This document shows positions 8,859 through 18,434 of a stretch of 64,000 nucleotides of DNA, piece after piece. Source of the stretch: Arthrobacter sp. OV608 (GTDB taxonomy: Bacteria; Actinomycetota; Actinomycetes; Actinomycetales; Micrococcaceae); contig FOEZ01000004.1 in the NCBI GenBank assembly GCA_900110595.1, forward strand, positions 301,525 through 365,524, given 5' to 3'. Below the pieces are notes generated by a model. It saw nothing but the letters and a program-made list of their open reading frames with translations, made no database searches and had not been told where the DNA came from. The position numbers and the translations under genes were made by a program. Every line of letters begins with the position of its first letter. Position 1 is the first letter of the stretch.

Positions 8859-9983
8859 ATGGAATCCCACCGACGCACTGCCAACGATGTGAGCGCTGCG
8901 AACCGCAATCTCGCAGGAATCGCAGAGCCCGTAAGCCACCTGAACGGCCACCGGTCAGCTGCCATGGATGCCACGTCCTTCCACGAGGCAAGCCACCGGA
9001 TCCTGACCACCGTCAATACGGTCATCGACGGGAAATCGGATGCCGCGAAGCTCGCATTGACGGTGCTGCTCGCCCAGGGCCACCTGCTGCTGGAGGATGT
9101 ACCGGGGGTGGGCAAGACGCTCCTGGCAAAAACGCTCGCCCGGACCATCGACTGCACGGTGAACCGGATCCAGTTCACCCCGGACCTGCTTCCCTCCGAC
9201 GTTACGGGTGTGTCCATCTACAACCAGTCCTCCAGGCTCTTCGAATTCCGGCCCGGCGCGGTCTTCGCCAACATTGTCATCGGCGACGAGATCAACCGGG
9301 CGTCAGCGAAGACCCAGTCCGCCCTGCTGGAGTGCATGGAGGAGCACCAGGTGACGGTGGACGGCAAGTCCTACCGCCTGGATGAGCCGTTCATGGTGGT
9401 GGCAACGCAGAATCCCATCGAAATGGAGGGCACCTATCCCTTGCCGGAGGCACAGCGGGACCGCTTCATGGCCCGGATCTCCATGGGATACCCGGACAAG
9501 GAATCCGAGATCGAGATGCTGGAGACCCACCAGTCGGCGTCACCACTGGCCAAGGTGTCCCCGGTGGTGACCACCGCCGAGGTGGCCGCCATGATCGCCA
9601 CGGTCCAGCAGGTCTACGTCTCGCAGGCTGTCAAGGAATATACGGTGTCCGTGGGCCGCGCCACCCGGGAAAGCCCGCTGCTTCGCCTCGGGGCCAGCCC
9701 CCGGTCCATGCTGCAGCTGCTGCGCGCGGCGAAGGCCACTGCGGCTCTGGACGGCCGCGACTTTGTCCTGCCGGATGACGTTGTGGACGTCGCCGAGGCT
9801 GTCCTGGCACACCGGATCATCCTGGACCGGAAAGCGGCGGGTGCCGGGGAAACAGCACACAGCGTCCTGCGCGGCATCCTGTCCCGGCTGCCGGTGGCGC
9901 AGAAGCCGGCGGATACCGGGGCAAGGGCTTCCGCGCCCGCCGGCCGGAACGCTCCGGTGGCAGGTTTAAGCAGGAACCACTAG
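8859..9983 (+). CDS. MoxR-family AAA+ ATPase
   Basis: Cytosolic AAA+ chaperone-like ATPase thought to remodel or activate partner proteins. The protein shows Walker A in EDVPGVGKTLLAKTLA, Walker B in IVIGDEINRA, sensor and arginine-finger regions (VVATQNPIEMEGTYPLPEAQ), and the C-terminal AAA lid with RLGASPRSMLQLLRAAKA. Of the possible starts I prefer the ATG giving MESHRRTANDV because GAAAGG lies 7 nt upstream; this gives 374 residues. It is the first gene of a MoxR / DUF58 / transglutaminase-like operon, a recurrent bacterial arrangement whose substrate is generally unknown. Confidence 0.88.
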   Translation: MESHRRTANDVSAANRNLAGIAEPVSHLNGHRSAAMDATSFHEASHRILTTVNTVIDGKSDAAKLALTVLLAQGHLLLEDVPGVGKTLLAKTLARTIDCTVNRIQFTPDLLPSDVTGVSIYNQSSRLFEFRPGAVFANIVIGDEINRASAKTQSALLECMEEHQVTVDGKSYRLDEPFMVVATQNPIEMEGTYPLPEAQRDRFMARISMGYPDKESEIEMLETHQSASPLAKVSPVVTTAEVAAMIATVQQVYVSQAVKEYTVSVGRATRESPLLRLGASPRSMLQLLRAAKATAALDGRDFVLPDDVVDVAEAVLAHRIILDRKAAGAGETAHSVLRGILSRLPVAQKPADTGARASAPAGRNAPVAGLSRNH

Positions 9984-9993
9984 GCGGATTTCC

Positions 9994-11430
9994 ATGGCGC
10001 TGCTGGACCGACTGCCCCGACACCTCTTCACGCAACGCGGCTGGGGAATGCTGGCTGCGGGGGCAGCAGCGCTTGCCGCGGCCCAGGTCATGGGCCGCAG
10101 GGACCTGTTGAGCCTTGCTGTGCTCCTCTTTGTCCTCCCGCTGGTTTCCCTCGCCGGGATCCGGCTGGTGAAACCACGGTTCCAGGTGTACCGCGAGTTC
10201 AACCCCTCGCCCGTAGAGACGTCTTCACCCACCACGGTCAGGCTGGCGGTGGCCCGGACGGGGTCGGCCAGCGGCCGCGCCACCATGGAGGAACGGCTGC
10301 CGGCCAGGTTCGGCGAGTCACCGGCTTTCCGGTTCCCTTCCCGTTCCGCCACCGGCGGCACCAGCAGGTATGAGTACCACCTGCGCTCCGCCCAGCGCGG
10401 CCAGTTCCTGATCGGGCCAGTCACAGCGGAGTTCACCGATCCGTTTGGCCTGTCGCTGCACAGGCAGGCCATTGACGACGGCGACACCCTCACCGTGACG
10501 CCTGCCGCCGTCGTCCTTCCGTTGACCGGGTTGGCCGGGGCACGGGGCAACGACGGCGTTACTGCTACGAGGATCCGGGCCAACCCCAGCGATGACGACG
10601 TGATGACCCGCGAATACCGGCACGGGGATCCGATGCGCCGTGTCCACTGGGCTGCCACCGCGCGCCACGGCGAGCTGATGGTGCGGCAGGAGGAATCCGT
10701 CACCACGCCTGAGGCCACCATCATCCTGGATCACCGGTTCGGGGCGTTCTCCGGCAGCTCCGGCGCCGCCCCGGCAGGAAACGCGGCCCAGGACGGCCAC
10801 ACCATGATCAGCAGCGATACCTTCGAGTGGGCGGTGGTAGCCGCGATGTCCATCAGCGCCCACCTTTCCGAACGCAATTACGCACTGCGGCTCCTGGATG
10901 CGCGCGGGGAACCGGCCTTCCTGCGTTCGCTCTCCGCTCCGGAACCCGAGCTGGAAGAGTACACCGGAGCCTCCGGGCTCCAGTCCATCGCAGAGAGCCT
11001 CGCCGCAATCCAGCTCACCGGACCCCACCACCTGCACGGCGGGGCGGGCCGCAGGGACTTCTTTGGCGCCAGGGAATCCCATGGCCAGGAGGCAGGACCC
11101 CCGCCTTTTGATGACAACCTCATGGACAAGCTCTCCGCCCACCGCATGCGGGGCCCGGTGATTGCCGTCCTGGGCAGGATCTCCGCACTGGAGGCGCTGT
11201 CCCTTGCGCCCGCCGCAGGCTACGGCACCAACGCATTTGCCATCCTGGTGGCGGAGCGGCCGGCGGAGTTCGAGGATGCCCTTGAAAAGCTCCGGCAGGG
11301 AGGCTGGCGGGCTGCGGCCGTGGCGCCCAGCGTATCCGTGGCGGCGGCCTGGAACCAGTTCGACCAGGATCCTGCCGTGCCGGAACCACCGGCGGCGGAG
11401 GTCCGGCGCGGAGCCGGGGTGGCCCGATGA
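9994..11430 (+). CDS. DUF58 domain-containing membrane protein
   Basis: Member of the DUF58 family, which nearly always accompanies MoxR ATPases. There are two hydrophobic helices within the first ~55 residues (AAGAAALAAAQVMG and LAVLLFVLPLVSLAG), then a cytosolic region with the family signature REYRHGDPMRRVHWAATARH (about residues 206-225) and a von Willebrand-like C-terminal part. It has 478 residues. It begins 10 bp after moxR, and its last four bases (ATGA) overlap the start of the next gene, so the three genes are translationally coupled. Its biochemical role is unknown; partnership with MoxR is inferred from gene order. Confidence 0.85.
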   Translation: MALLDRLPRHLFTQRGWGMLAAGAAALAAAQVMGRRDLLSLAVLLFVLPLVSLAGIRLVKPRFQVYREFNPSPVETSSPTTVRLAVARTGSASGRATMEERLPARFGESPAFRFPSRSATGGTSRYEYHLRSAQRGQFLIGPVTAEFTDPFGLSLHRQAIDDGDTLTVTPAAVVLPLTGLAGARGNDGVTATRIRANPSDDDVMTREYRHGDPMRRVHWAATARHGELMVRQEESVTTPEATIILDHRFGAFSGSSGAAPAGNAAQDGHTMISSDTFEWAVVAAMSISAHLSERNYALRLLDARGEPAFLRSLSAPEPELEEYTGASGLQSIAESLAAIQLTGPHHLHGGAGRRDFFGARESHGQEAGPPPFDDNLMDKLSAHRMRGPVIAVLGRISALEALSLAPAAGYGTNAFAILVAERPAEFEDALEKLRQGGWRAAAVAPSVSVAAAWNQFDQDPAVPEPPAAEVRRGAGVAR

Positions 11431-13910
11431 CCATTGCACCTGCAAGGAAGCCCGGGACTGACCGGCAACAGCCGGCACCGGCAGGAACGCCGGGACGCCC
11501 ACGGGTAGGGGCCTATCCGTGGGTGATGGCAGGGTCCATTGCGTTCGCGGTGGCAGGCGCGGCTGTGTCGCTGAACGGAGTGCTGCGGGGCTGGGCCTGG
11601 TACTGGCCGGTTCTCACCACGGTACTGGTGGTCAGCCTCACGCTCGCGGTCTTGCGTTCGGTCAGGGCGCAACCGCTGCTGGTGACCGCCGGCGGATTCC
11701 TTTCCCTGGCCGCCATCTTGACGCTGACGTTCTTCCGCAGCTCCAGTTTCGCGGGCATCCTTCCCACCGGAGCCAGCCTGTCCGAGCTTGACCGGCTGAT
11801 CCGCCGCGCCAGCGAAACCGTTCTCTCCGAAACGGCCCCCGTGGCACCCAACGTGGGCATCGTGATGGTCATCTGCGTGGTCCTGGGCCTGGCCGTCATC
11901 CTGGTGGACGCGCTGGCCGTACCACTCGGCATGCCCGCCGCCACCGGGGTGGGGCTGCTGGCCATCCTGGTGGTGCCGGCAATGATCAAGCCCCAAAGCG
12001 TTGGCTTCTGGGCATTTGCAGCCGTTGTGGCCGGGTACCTGATGATCCTGGCCTGCAGCCAGTGGTACGTCCCGGACGCGCGGACACCGGCCGATTCCGC
12101 GCGCAGTCCCGGCCAGGTCCGGCGGGCAGTCCTGACCGGGGCGGTGGCGGTGGCCGCCACCCTGGTTCTGCCGCTGGCCATTCCGGGATTCGACCAGGGC
12201 ACCTTCCCCCAAGGCTCGCGGATTAATCCATGGGGCCAGTCCACCGGCCTGAATCCTATGATCACGCTGGGCAACAGCCTGCGGACACCTGCCGGGAGCG
12301 GCCGCATCACCTATGCCACCAACTCCCCTGCCCCGCTGTACCTTCGTTCTGTCACCGTGGACAATTTCGACGGCGACTCCTGGGGCCCCGATGACCGCAA
12401 CGCTTCCCGGCGCCCGCTGGGCAACCAGATCGACCCCGGGTATGCGGTGCCCGACATGCAGCAACTGGTCACGGCCATCGATGCCGGGACATTCACCAGC
12501 CCCTATCTGCCCGTCCCCTACGCACCGGAATCCGTGCGGGGCCTGGAAGGACGGTGGACCTGGGATCCTGCCACCTTGAGCATCAAGGGGACCGACACCA
12601 CCTCACGCCGGCAGGAGTACCTGGTCACCTCCACCGTGCCAAAGGTGACAGCGGGGCTGCTGGCCAGGTCTTCGGCACCTGTGCAGGGCATAGCGGATGA
12701 CTTCACCCGGATTCCGGGAAACATTCCGGACATCGTCCGTCGCACGGCGGACACGGTCGCGGGTTCCGATTCCACGCCTTATGACAAAGCGATGGCCATC
12801 CAGAAGTACCTGCGGTCCGCGGAGTTCACCTACTCGCTGCAGTCCCCCGTGCAGGGTGGCTATGACGGAAACGGGCTCTCGGTCCTTGCGGACTTCCTGA
12901 ACCAGAAGAGCGGCTACTGCATCCACTACGCGTCCGCCATGGCGGTGATGGCCAGGCTCGAGGGAATCCCCAGCCGGATCGCCGTGGGCTACGCCCCGGG
13001 CAGGCTGACGGGCGCCACCGTATCCGTGGCCGGTCAGGGTGCACTGCCTGAATACGAGGTGGACGCCAGGGATGCCCACGCGTGGCCGGAGCTCTACTTC
13101 CAGGGGCTGGGCTGGGTCCCGTTCGAGCCCACACCGTCCCGCGGCGTGGTGCCGGACTACGCCACCGAGACCTCCGCCTCTTCGGCCCCCAACGCGTTGG
13201 ACAATGGTGACGATTTAGTCCCGGGAGCCACACCTGCTCCGGCACCAGCGCCGAGCGCCGCTCCGCTGCCCGGCCCGGAGGCGGGCGTCACCACGGACAC
13301 CGGAAGCCAACTCCTTCCTTGGCTGACAGGTATCGGAGCGCTTTTGGGGGCTGCGCTGCTTGCCGCAAGCCCCCGGCTGATCCGGGCAGGCATCCGGGCA
13401 CGGCGGCTCAGGACAGCCGATCCCGCCGCTGCCGTGCCGTTGGCGTGGATCGAAATGGTGGACCTGGGGACCGACTACGGCCTGCCGCCCCAGCCGAGCG
13501 AGACTCCACGGGCGTACTCCGCCAGGCTGCGCGGCTCCCAACTGCTGGGCGAACCAGGCGGGATGGACGAGGCCGCCCACCAGGCAGCGGCCGCGTTGAC
13601 CGCCGATTTCGAACGCCAGAAATACGGCCCGCCGTTGGGCGGGGAGCCTGAAGCAGACCAGCCGGAAACTGCGCGGAAGGCCTCCCGGAGCAGCGAAATC
13701 ACCGCTGCCCGCATCGCGGCTCTTGAATCGGCATTCCGGGCCAACTCCCCCACGCTGCGCCGGCTGCACGCAGCCTGGCTGCCGGCGTCGGTTGTTGGAC
13801 GGTTTGGACGCCTGCTGGCTGTGCCATTCCGGGCTGCCGGGGTTGCCGTCGGCCAGGCGGCGAAAGCCGCCGCCCGCACCTGGTCTGCGCGCTGGTCCGG
13901 AGATTCCTGA
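11427..13910 (+). CDS. transglutaminase-like membrane protein (TgpA type, DUF3488 + transglutaminase core)
   Basis: 827-residue membrane protein with about six N-terminal helices (residues ~30-240, DUF3488-like), a large extracytoplasmic transglutaminase-like domain, one further helix (LPWLTGIGALLGAALLAA, near 630-650) and a cytosolic DUF4129-like tail. The active-site Cys is in KSGYCIHYASAMA (Cys498) and the His in DARDAHAWPELYF (His551). The position normally held by the third-member Asp is Glu here (GWVPFEPTPS). It closes the moxR-DUF58 operon. Envelope protein or peptidoglycan modification is a family-level guess; the substrate is unknown. Confidence 0.85.
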   Translation: MTIAPARKPGTDRQQPAPAGTPGRPRVGAYPWVMAGSIAFAVAGAAVSLNGVLRGWAWYWPVLTTVLVVSLTLAVLRSVRAQPLLVTAGGFLSLAAILTLTFFRSSSFAGILPTGASLSELDRLIRRASETVLSETAPVAPNVGIVMVICVVLGLAVILVDALAVPLGMPAATGVGLLAILVVPAMIKPQSVGFWAFAAVVAGYLMILACSQWYVPDARTPADSARSPGQVRRAVLTGAVAVAATLVLPLAIPGFDQGTFPQGSRINPWGQSTGLNPMITLGNSLRTPAGSGRITYATNSPAPLYLRSVTVDNFDGDSWGPDDRNASRRPLGNQIDPGYAVPDMQQLVTAIDAGTFTSPYLPVPYAPESVRGLEGRWTWDPATLSIKGTDTTSRRQEYLVTSTVPKVTAGLLARSSAPVQGIADDFTRIPGNIPDIVRRTADTVAGSDSTPYDKAMAIQKYLRSAEFTYSLQSPVQGGYDGNGLSVLADFLNQKSGYCIHYASAMAVMARLEGIPSRIAVGYAPGRLTGATVSVAGQGALPEYEVDARDAHAWPELYFQGLGWVPFEPTPSRGVVPDYATETSASSAPNALDNGDDLVPGATPAPAPAPSAAPLPGPEAGVTTDTGSQLLPWLTGIGALLGAALLAASPRLIRAGIRARRLRTADPAAAVPLAWIEMVDLGTDYGLPPQPSETPRAYSARLRGSQLLGEPGGMDEAAHQAAAALTADFERQKYGPPLGGEPEADQPETARKASRSSEITAARIAALESAFRANSPTLRRLHAAWLPASVVGRFGRLLAVPFRAAGVAVGQAAKAAARTWSARWSGDS

Positions 13911-13975
13911 TACAGGCCCTCCGATCCAGCGGTTCGCGCGCCAGGACAGGCAGCGGCTTTCGCTCGCCGGGTAGC

Positions 13976-15475
13976 CTATCCGGCGTAGGGGTCGGCGATG
14001 CCGATGTACTGGGTGTAGAGGTATTCCTCGATGCCTTCGAGGCCGCCTTCGCGGCCCAGGCCGGACTGCTTGACGCCGCCGAACGGCGCTGCGGCATTGG
14101 AGATGACGCCGGCGTTCAGGCCCAGCATGCCGGTTTCGAGTTTTTCACCCATCCGGATGCCGCGGTTCAGGTCCTTCGTGAAGACGTACGCCACCAGCCC
14201 GTATTCGGTGTTGTTGGCCAGCCGCACCGCGTCATCCTCAGAGCTGAACGTGGTGATCGGGGCGACGGGGCCGAAGATCTCCTCGGACAGGATCCGGGTG
14301 CCTTCGGTGACGCCGGAGAGGATGGTGGGCTGGTAGAAGTAGCCCGGGCCCTCCACCGGTCCGCCGCCCACAACCGCTGTGGCGCCGGAGGCAACGGCGT
14401 CGGACACCAGTTCGTGGACCTTGTCCCGGCTCTTGGCATCGATCAGCGGGCCCACCTTGGACTCCGGTTCGGTGCCGCGGGCGGTGGTCATTTCGCGCAT
14501 TTTCGCGGCGAACTTCTCCGCGAATTCGGCTGCGACGGATTCGTGGACGATGAAGCGGTTGGCCGCGGTGCAGGCCTCGCCCATGTTCCGCAGCTTGGCG
14601 AGCATGGCGCCGGCGACGGCAGCGTCCAGGTCGGCGTCCTCGAAGACGACGAACGGGGCGTTGCCGCCGAGTTCCATGGAGGTGCGCAGCACGGTTTCGG
14701 AGGCGTCGGAGAGCAGGCGGCGGCCCACTTCTGTGGAGCCGGTGAAGGAGAGCTTGCGCAGCCGGGAGTCCTTGATCAGAGGCCCGGTGGTGGCGCCGGC
14801 TGTGGAGGTGGGGATGACGTTCAGGACGCCGGCGGGCAGGCCGGCTTCCATCATCACGGCGGCGAACAGCTGGGAGGTCAGCGGCGTGAGGTTCGCGGAC
14901 TTCAGCACCATGGTGCAGCCGGCGGCGACGGCCGGGGCGATCTTACGGGTGGCCATGGCCAGCGGGAAGTTCCACGGCGTGATCAGCAGGCACGGGCCCA
15001 CCGGCTTCTTGGTCACCAGCAGCCGGGACTTGCCGTCCGGGGAGACGGAGTAGCGGCCGAAGGCACGGACGGCTTCTTCGGAGAACCAGCGCAGGAACTC
15101 GGCACCGTAGCTCACTTCTCCCCTGGCCTCGGCCAGGGGCTTGCCCATTTCCATGGTCATCAGCAGCGCAAAATCCTCGGCGCGTTCGGTGACCAGGTCA
15201 AAGGCACGGCGCAGGATTTCGCCGCGCTCCCTGGGCGGGACCTTCGCCCAGGACTCCTGTGCGGCAGCGGCGGCATCCAGGGCGGCGGCACCATCTTCGG
15301 GACCGGCGTCGGCAATGGTCAGCAGCACCTTGCCCGTGGCCGGATCTTCGACGTCGAACGTCTTGCCGGAAGCGGCGGCCCGCCACTCACCATTGATAAG
15401 CAGGCCGGTGGGAACAGAGGCCAAAAGGGCGCTTTCGCGTTCTGCGGAAACGGCCGGCTGTGCAGTGACAGTCAC
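13976..15475 (-). CDS. gabD: NAD(P)-dependent succinate-semialdehyde dehydrogenase (aldehyde dehydrogenase family)
   Basis: 499-residue aldehyde dehydrogenase. Visible motifs: TPWNFPLAMATRKIAPA (cofactor binding), SFTGSTEVGRRLL, catalytic Glu in MELGGNAPFVVFEDAD and catalytic Cys in MGEACTAANRF. The C-terminal GLNAGVISNAAAPFGGVKQS and GLEGIEEYLYTQYIGI are typical of the GabD/SSADH subgroup, so oxidation of succinate semialdehyde to succinate (GABA shunt) is the best guess; another short semialdehyde remains possible. The GTG start is supported by GAGGGAG 5 nt upstream. It is convergent with the MoxR operon, with no GABA transaminase or transporter adjacent. Confidence 0.85.
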   Translation of the reverse strand: MTVTAQPAVSAERESALLASVPTGLLINGEWRAAASGKTFDVEDPATGKVLLTIADAGPEDGAAALDAAAAAQESWAKVPPRERGEILRRAFDLVTERAEDFALLMTMEMGKPLAEARGEVSYGAEFLRWFSEEAVRAFGRYSVSPDGKSRLLVTKKPVGPCLLITPWNFPLAMATRKIAPAVAAGCTMVLKSANLTPLTSQLFAAVMMEAGLPAGVLNVIPTSTAGATTGPLIKDSRLRKLSFTGSTEVGRRLLSDASETVLRTSMELGGNAPFVVFEDADLDAAVAGAMLAKLRNMGEACTAANRFIVHESVAAEFAEKFAAKMREMTTARGTEPESKVGPLIDAKSRDKVHELVSDAVASGATAVVGGGPVEGPGYFYQPTILSGVTEGTRILSEEIFGPVAPITTFSSEDDAVRLANNTEYGLVAYVFTKDLNRGIRMGEKLETGMLGLNAGVISNAAAPFGGVKQSGLGREGGLEGIEEYLYTQYIGIADPYAG

Positions 15476-15615
15476 GATGACTCCCTCGTCAGTAGGGTTA
15501 TTGCAGCCCGCGGGCAGGTGGCCGGAACGGCCGCTGTGATACGGGCTGATTAGTGCCAGACTACTGCCGGGCAGCGGGCCGGTCTACGCCTTTACGCACT
15601 ACCTCAAGAGGGAAA

Positions 15616-15635
15616 GGCTGTGCACCTGCACAGCC
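15616..15635 (-). terminator. hairpin downstream of rsmI
   Basis: GGCTGTGC/GCACAGCC, 8-bp perfect stem with a 4-nt loop, 26 bp after the rsmI stop. It is followed on the minus strand by the pyrimidine-rich TTTCCCTCTT. Weak U-run. Confidence 0.5.
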
Positions 15636-15660
15636 CTCAGCGCGGGCAAGCGGGGGTGCC

Positions 15661-16596
15661 TCAGCGGGCAGCCAGGACCGCTGAATAGAGCTCCCGCTTG
15701 CTCACCCGGACATCCTCCGCGACAGCGGCAACGGCTTCCTTGAGCCGGATGCCTTGCGCCACCAGCTCGTTGACCGCAGCCACGTGGTCCTCCGGTGTTC
15801 CGGCGGCCTGCTCGGGTGCCCCTGCCAGCACCACCGCAATCTCACCACGCACCTCAGAGCTTTCGGCCCACTGCAGGAGTTCGGCCAGGGAGCCGCGGAT
15901 GACTTCCTCATAGGTTTTGGTCAGTTCGCGGCAGACGGCGACCCGCCGCTCAGGGCCGAACCGTTCCCGCAGGGCCCGCAGCATGGCTTCGAGGCGGTGC
16001 GGCGCTTCGAAGAACACCATGGTCCGCCGCTCCCCGGCGAGGTCGGCCAGGCGTGAGGCCCTTTCACCGGCCTTCCGCGGCAGGAACCCTTCGAAGCAGA
16101 AGCGGTCGGTCGGCAGGCCGGACAGCGCCAGGGCCGTCAGGACTGCCGATGGCCCGGGAACAGCGGTGACGGTGAGTCCGGCCGCCACAGCACCTTCCAC
16201 GAGCCGGAAGCCAGGATCGGATACCGACGGCATTCCCGCGTCGGTGACCATAACAAGCGTCTTTCCAGCCCTGACCTGGTCGAGGAGTTCGGCAGTCTTG
16301 GCGGCCTCGTTGTGCTCGTGGTAACTGATCACCCGCCCTGCCACCGTGACCCCCAGGTTCTGTACGAGCCGGTGCAGCCGGCGGGTATCCTCAGCGGCAA
16401 CGATGTCCGCCGTCGCCAGCAGTTCCACCAGCCGGGCGGAGGCGTCACCGGCGTTCCCGATCGGCGTGGCGGCGAGCACGATGCGCCCGGCCCCCTGGCC
16501 CGGTGCCGCCACCGCTGCATCCCCTGCGGGTTCTCCACCGGCCAGGCTGGAGGGTGCAATGCCGGAATCAGGGAAGGGGCTGGGGTTAGGGTCCAC
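15661..16596 (-). CDS. rsmI: 16S rRNA (cytidine1402-2'-O)-methyltransferase
   Basis: SAM-dependent methyltransferase for C1402 in the ribosomal decoding centre. Family signs: ATPIGNAGDASARLVELL at the N-terminal core, AAEDTRRLHRLV, SYHEHNE, MVTDAGMPSVSDPGFRLV, and VPGPSAVLTALALSGLP with GFLPRK. The 311 residues include a ~38-residue Pro/Gly/Ala-rich N-terminal tail before the core. The GTG start lies six nucleotides after TAGGCT (minus strand), suggesting a leaderless message. It is divergent from pmt, the same pairing as Rv1003/Rv1002c of M. tuberculosis. Confidence 0.93.
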   Translation of the reverse strand: MDPNPSPFPDSGIAPSSLAGGEPAGDAAVAAPGQGAGRIVLAATPIGNAGDASARLVELLATADIVAAEDTRRLHRLVQNLGVTVAGRVISYHEHNEAAKTAELLDQVRAGKTLVMVTDAGMPSVSDPGFRLVEGAVAAGLTVTAVPGPSAVLTALALSGLPTDRFCFEGFLPRKAGERASRLADLAGERRTMVFFEAPHRLEAMLRALRERFGPERRVAVCRELTKTYEEVIRGSLAELLQWAESSEVRGEIAVVLAGAPEQAAGTPEDHVAAVNELVAQGIRLKEAVAAVAEDVRVSKRELYSAVLAAR

Positions 16597-16602
16597 GCCA
16601 CC

Positions 16603-16608
16603 AGCCTA
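16603..16608 (-). promoter_or_regulatory. -10 box for leaderless rsmI
   Basis: TAGGCT on the minus strand with six nucleotides to the GTG at 16596. The divergent pmt -10 box lies 29 bp away. Confidence 0.55.
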
Positions 16609-16637
16609 CTGCTGCGGGCACTGCCAGCCGCAAAAGG

Positions 16638-16643
16638 TAGCAT
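16638..16643 (+). promoter_or_regulatory. -10 box for leaderless pmt
   Basis: TAGCAT followed by seven nucleotides and GTG (16651). It overlaps the alternative pmt ATG at 16642, which argues for the GTG start. Confidence 0.45.
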
Positions 16644-16650
16644 GGGGCTC

Positions 16651-18369
16651 GTGACGCAGACCTCGACGCGGCCAGCCGGGGCCGGACACGCCACACCCGC
16701 GGCGTCCAGCACAAGCTCTCCAGCTGCCGGCGGCCAGCCCGGAAACGCCCCGGCCCGGCCATGGATCAGCCGCCCGGCCGAGGCATTTACCGCCGAATCC
16801 CTCCGGACCCGGCTGCTGGGCCACCGGGAGCAGTGGCGCGACTACCCGCCGTCGCTGCGCCTGTGGTTCCTGCTGGTTCCCGTCCTGACGGCCGTGACGG
16901 GCGGGGTCCTGCGGTTCGTCCGGCTGGAAACACCGCACAAGCTCGTCTTCGACGAGACCTACTACGTCAAGGACGCCTACTCGCTCCTGATGAGCGGTTA
17001 CGAACGGGCCTGGCCGGACAAAGCCAACGATTCCTTCAACGCCGGAAACCCCGGCGTGCTCCTGAACTCGCCCGAATACGTGGTCCATCCCCCGGTGGGA
17101 AAATGGATGATCGCCGCCGGCATGTGGCTCTTCGGCCCGGACAGTTCCTTCGGCTGGCGCTTCTCCGCAGCCCTGACCGGAACCCTGTCCATCCTGCTCC
17201 TGTCATTCATCGCGCTGAAGCTCTTCGGGTCGCTTCCGCTCGCCGGCGCCGCGGGCCTCCTGCTTGCCGTGGACGGCCACCACCTGGTGATGTCCCGCAC
17301 CTCGCTGCTGGACATCTTCCTGATGTTCTGGGTCCTCGCGGCGTTCGGCGCACTGCTGCTGGACCGGGATGACGGACGACGGCGGCTGGCCGCCAGGCTT
17401 GCCCGGGAGGCGGAGGCCAGCGGCGGACGTCCCACTCCAGTCCAGCTCCTGGCCGGGCCCTGGCTGGGGGTCCGCTGGTGGCGGATTGCGGCAGGCCTCT
17501 GCCTGGGCCTCGCCGTGGGGACCAAGTGGTCCGGGCTGTTCTTCCTGGCCGCGTTCGGTATCCTCACGGTGCTCTGGGACCTCAATGCGCGCCGGGTGGC
17601 GGGTATCCGCGGCTGGATCAGCGGCGGCATCATCAAAGACGGTGTACCAGCATTCCTGGGCATGGTTCCGGTTGCTGCCGTGGCCTACGCCCTGAGCTGG
17701 ACGGGCTGGTTCCGGTCCGAGGACGCCTACTTCCGCCGTTGGGCGCAAAGCAATCCTTCCGCGGAGTGGGGCTGGCTGCCGGACTCGGTCCGGTCCCTCG
17801 CGCACTACCACCTGGAAGCGTACAAGTTCCATCAGGGCCTGGGCTCGGAGCATCCCTACGAGGCAAGTGCCTGGAGCTGGCTGGTGATGGGCCGGCCGAC
17901 GTCGTTCTTCTATGAGTCCCCCGAGCGCGGCACCCCGGGCTGCGACTTTGACCGGTGCACCTCCGCCATCCTGTCCGTAGGGAACCCGTTGATCTGGTGG
18001 ACGGCCGCCATTTCTCTGGTGGTGCTCCTGTTCTGGTGGGCAGGACGCCGTGACTGGCGGGCAGGGGCCGTGCTTGCCGGCATGGCCGCCGGATACCTGC
18101 CATGGTTCATGTACCCCGAACGGACCATGTTCTACTTTTACGCCGTCTCCTTCGAACCGTTCCTGGTGCTTGCCCTGGTCTACTGCCTGGGCCTGGTCCT
18201 GGGGAAAACCACGGATCCGCCATGGCGCCGCCGGTCCGGGCTGTACCTGGTGGTCGTGTTTGTGGCGGCGGCCATCCTGTTGTCGGCCTTCTTCTACCCG
18301 GTCTGGGCTGCCGAGATCATTCCGTACCAGCAGTGGAGGCTCCGGATGTGGATGCCGTCCTGGATCTAG
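16651..18369 (+). CDS. pmt: polyprenyl-phosphate-mannose: protein mannosyltransferase (GT39, PMT family)
   Basis: Integral membrane O-mannosyltransferase that moves mannose from polyprenyl-phosphate-mannose to secreted proteins. After a ~60-residue low-complexity cytosolic head there are about 10-11 hydrophobic helices. The first extracytoplasmic loop has the catalytic DE pair in FDETYYVKDAYSLL, then HPPVGKWMIAAGMWLFG and LAVDGHHLVMSRTSLLDIFL, all PMT hallmarks. I prefer the GTG start (572 residues) because it sits 7 nt after TAGCAT; the ATG at 16642 would add three residues. It is divergent from rsmI and 65 bp upstream of the acyl-CoA synthetase gene. Confidence 0.92.
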   Translation: MTQTSTRPAGAGHATPAASSTSSPAAGGQPGNAPARPWISRPAEAFTAESLRTRLLGHREQWRDYPPSLRLWFLLVPVLTAVTGGVLRFVRLETPHKLVFDETYYVKDAYSLLMSGYERAWPDKANDSFNAGNPGVLLNSPEYVVHPPVGKWMIAAGMWLFGPDSSFGWRFSAALTGTLSILLLSFIALKLFGSLPLAGAAGLLLAVDGHHLVMSRTSLLDIFLMFWVLAAFGALLLDRDDGRRRLAARLAREAEASGGRPTPVQLLAGPWLGVRWWRIAAGLCLGLAVGTKWSGLFFLAAFGILTVLWDLNARRVAGIRGWISGGIIKDGVPAFLGMVPVAAVAYALSWTGWFRSEDAYFRRWAQSNPSAEWGWLPDSVRSLAHYHLEAYKFHQGLGSEHPYEASAWSWLVMGRPTSFFYESPERGTPGCDFDRCTSAILSVGNPLIWWTAAISLVVLLFWWAGRRDWRAGAVLAGMAAGYLPWFMYPERTMFYFYAVSFEPFLVLALVYCLGLVLGKTTDPPWRRRSGLYLVVVFVAAAILLSAFFYPVWAAEIIPYQQWRLRMWMPSWI

Positions 18370-18434
18370 GGCAGGATGTCAGGAGACCCCGAAGGAGCCG
18401 CTGCCGCGGCGTGGCAGCGGAACGGAGACCTGCT

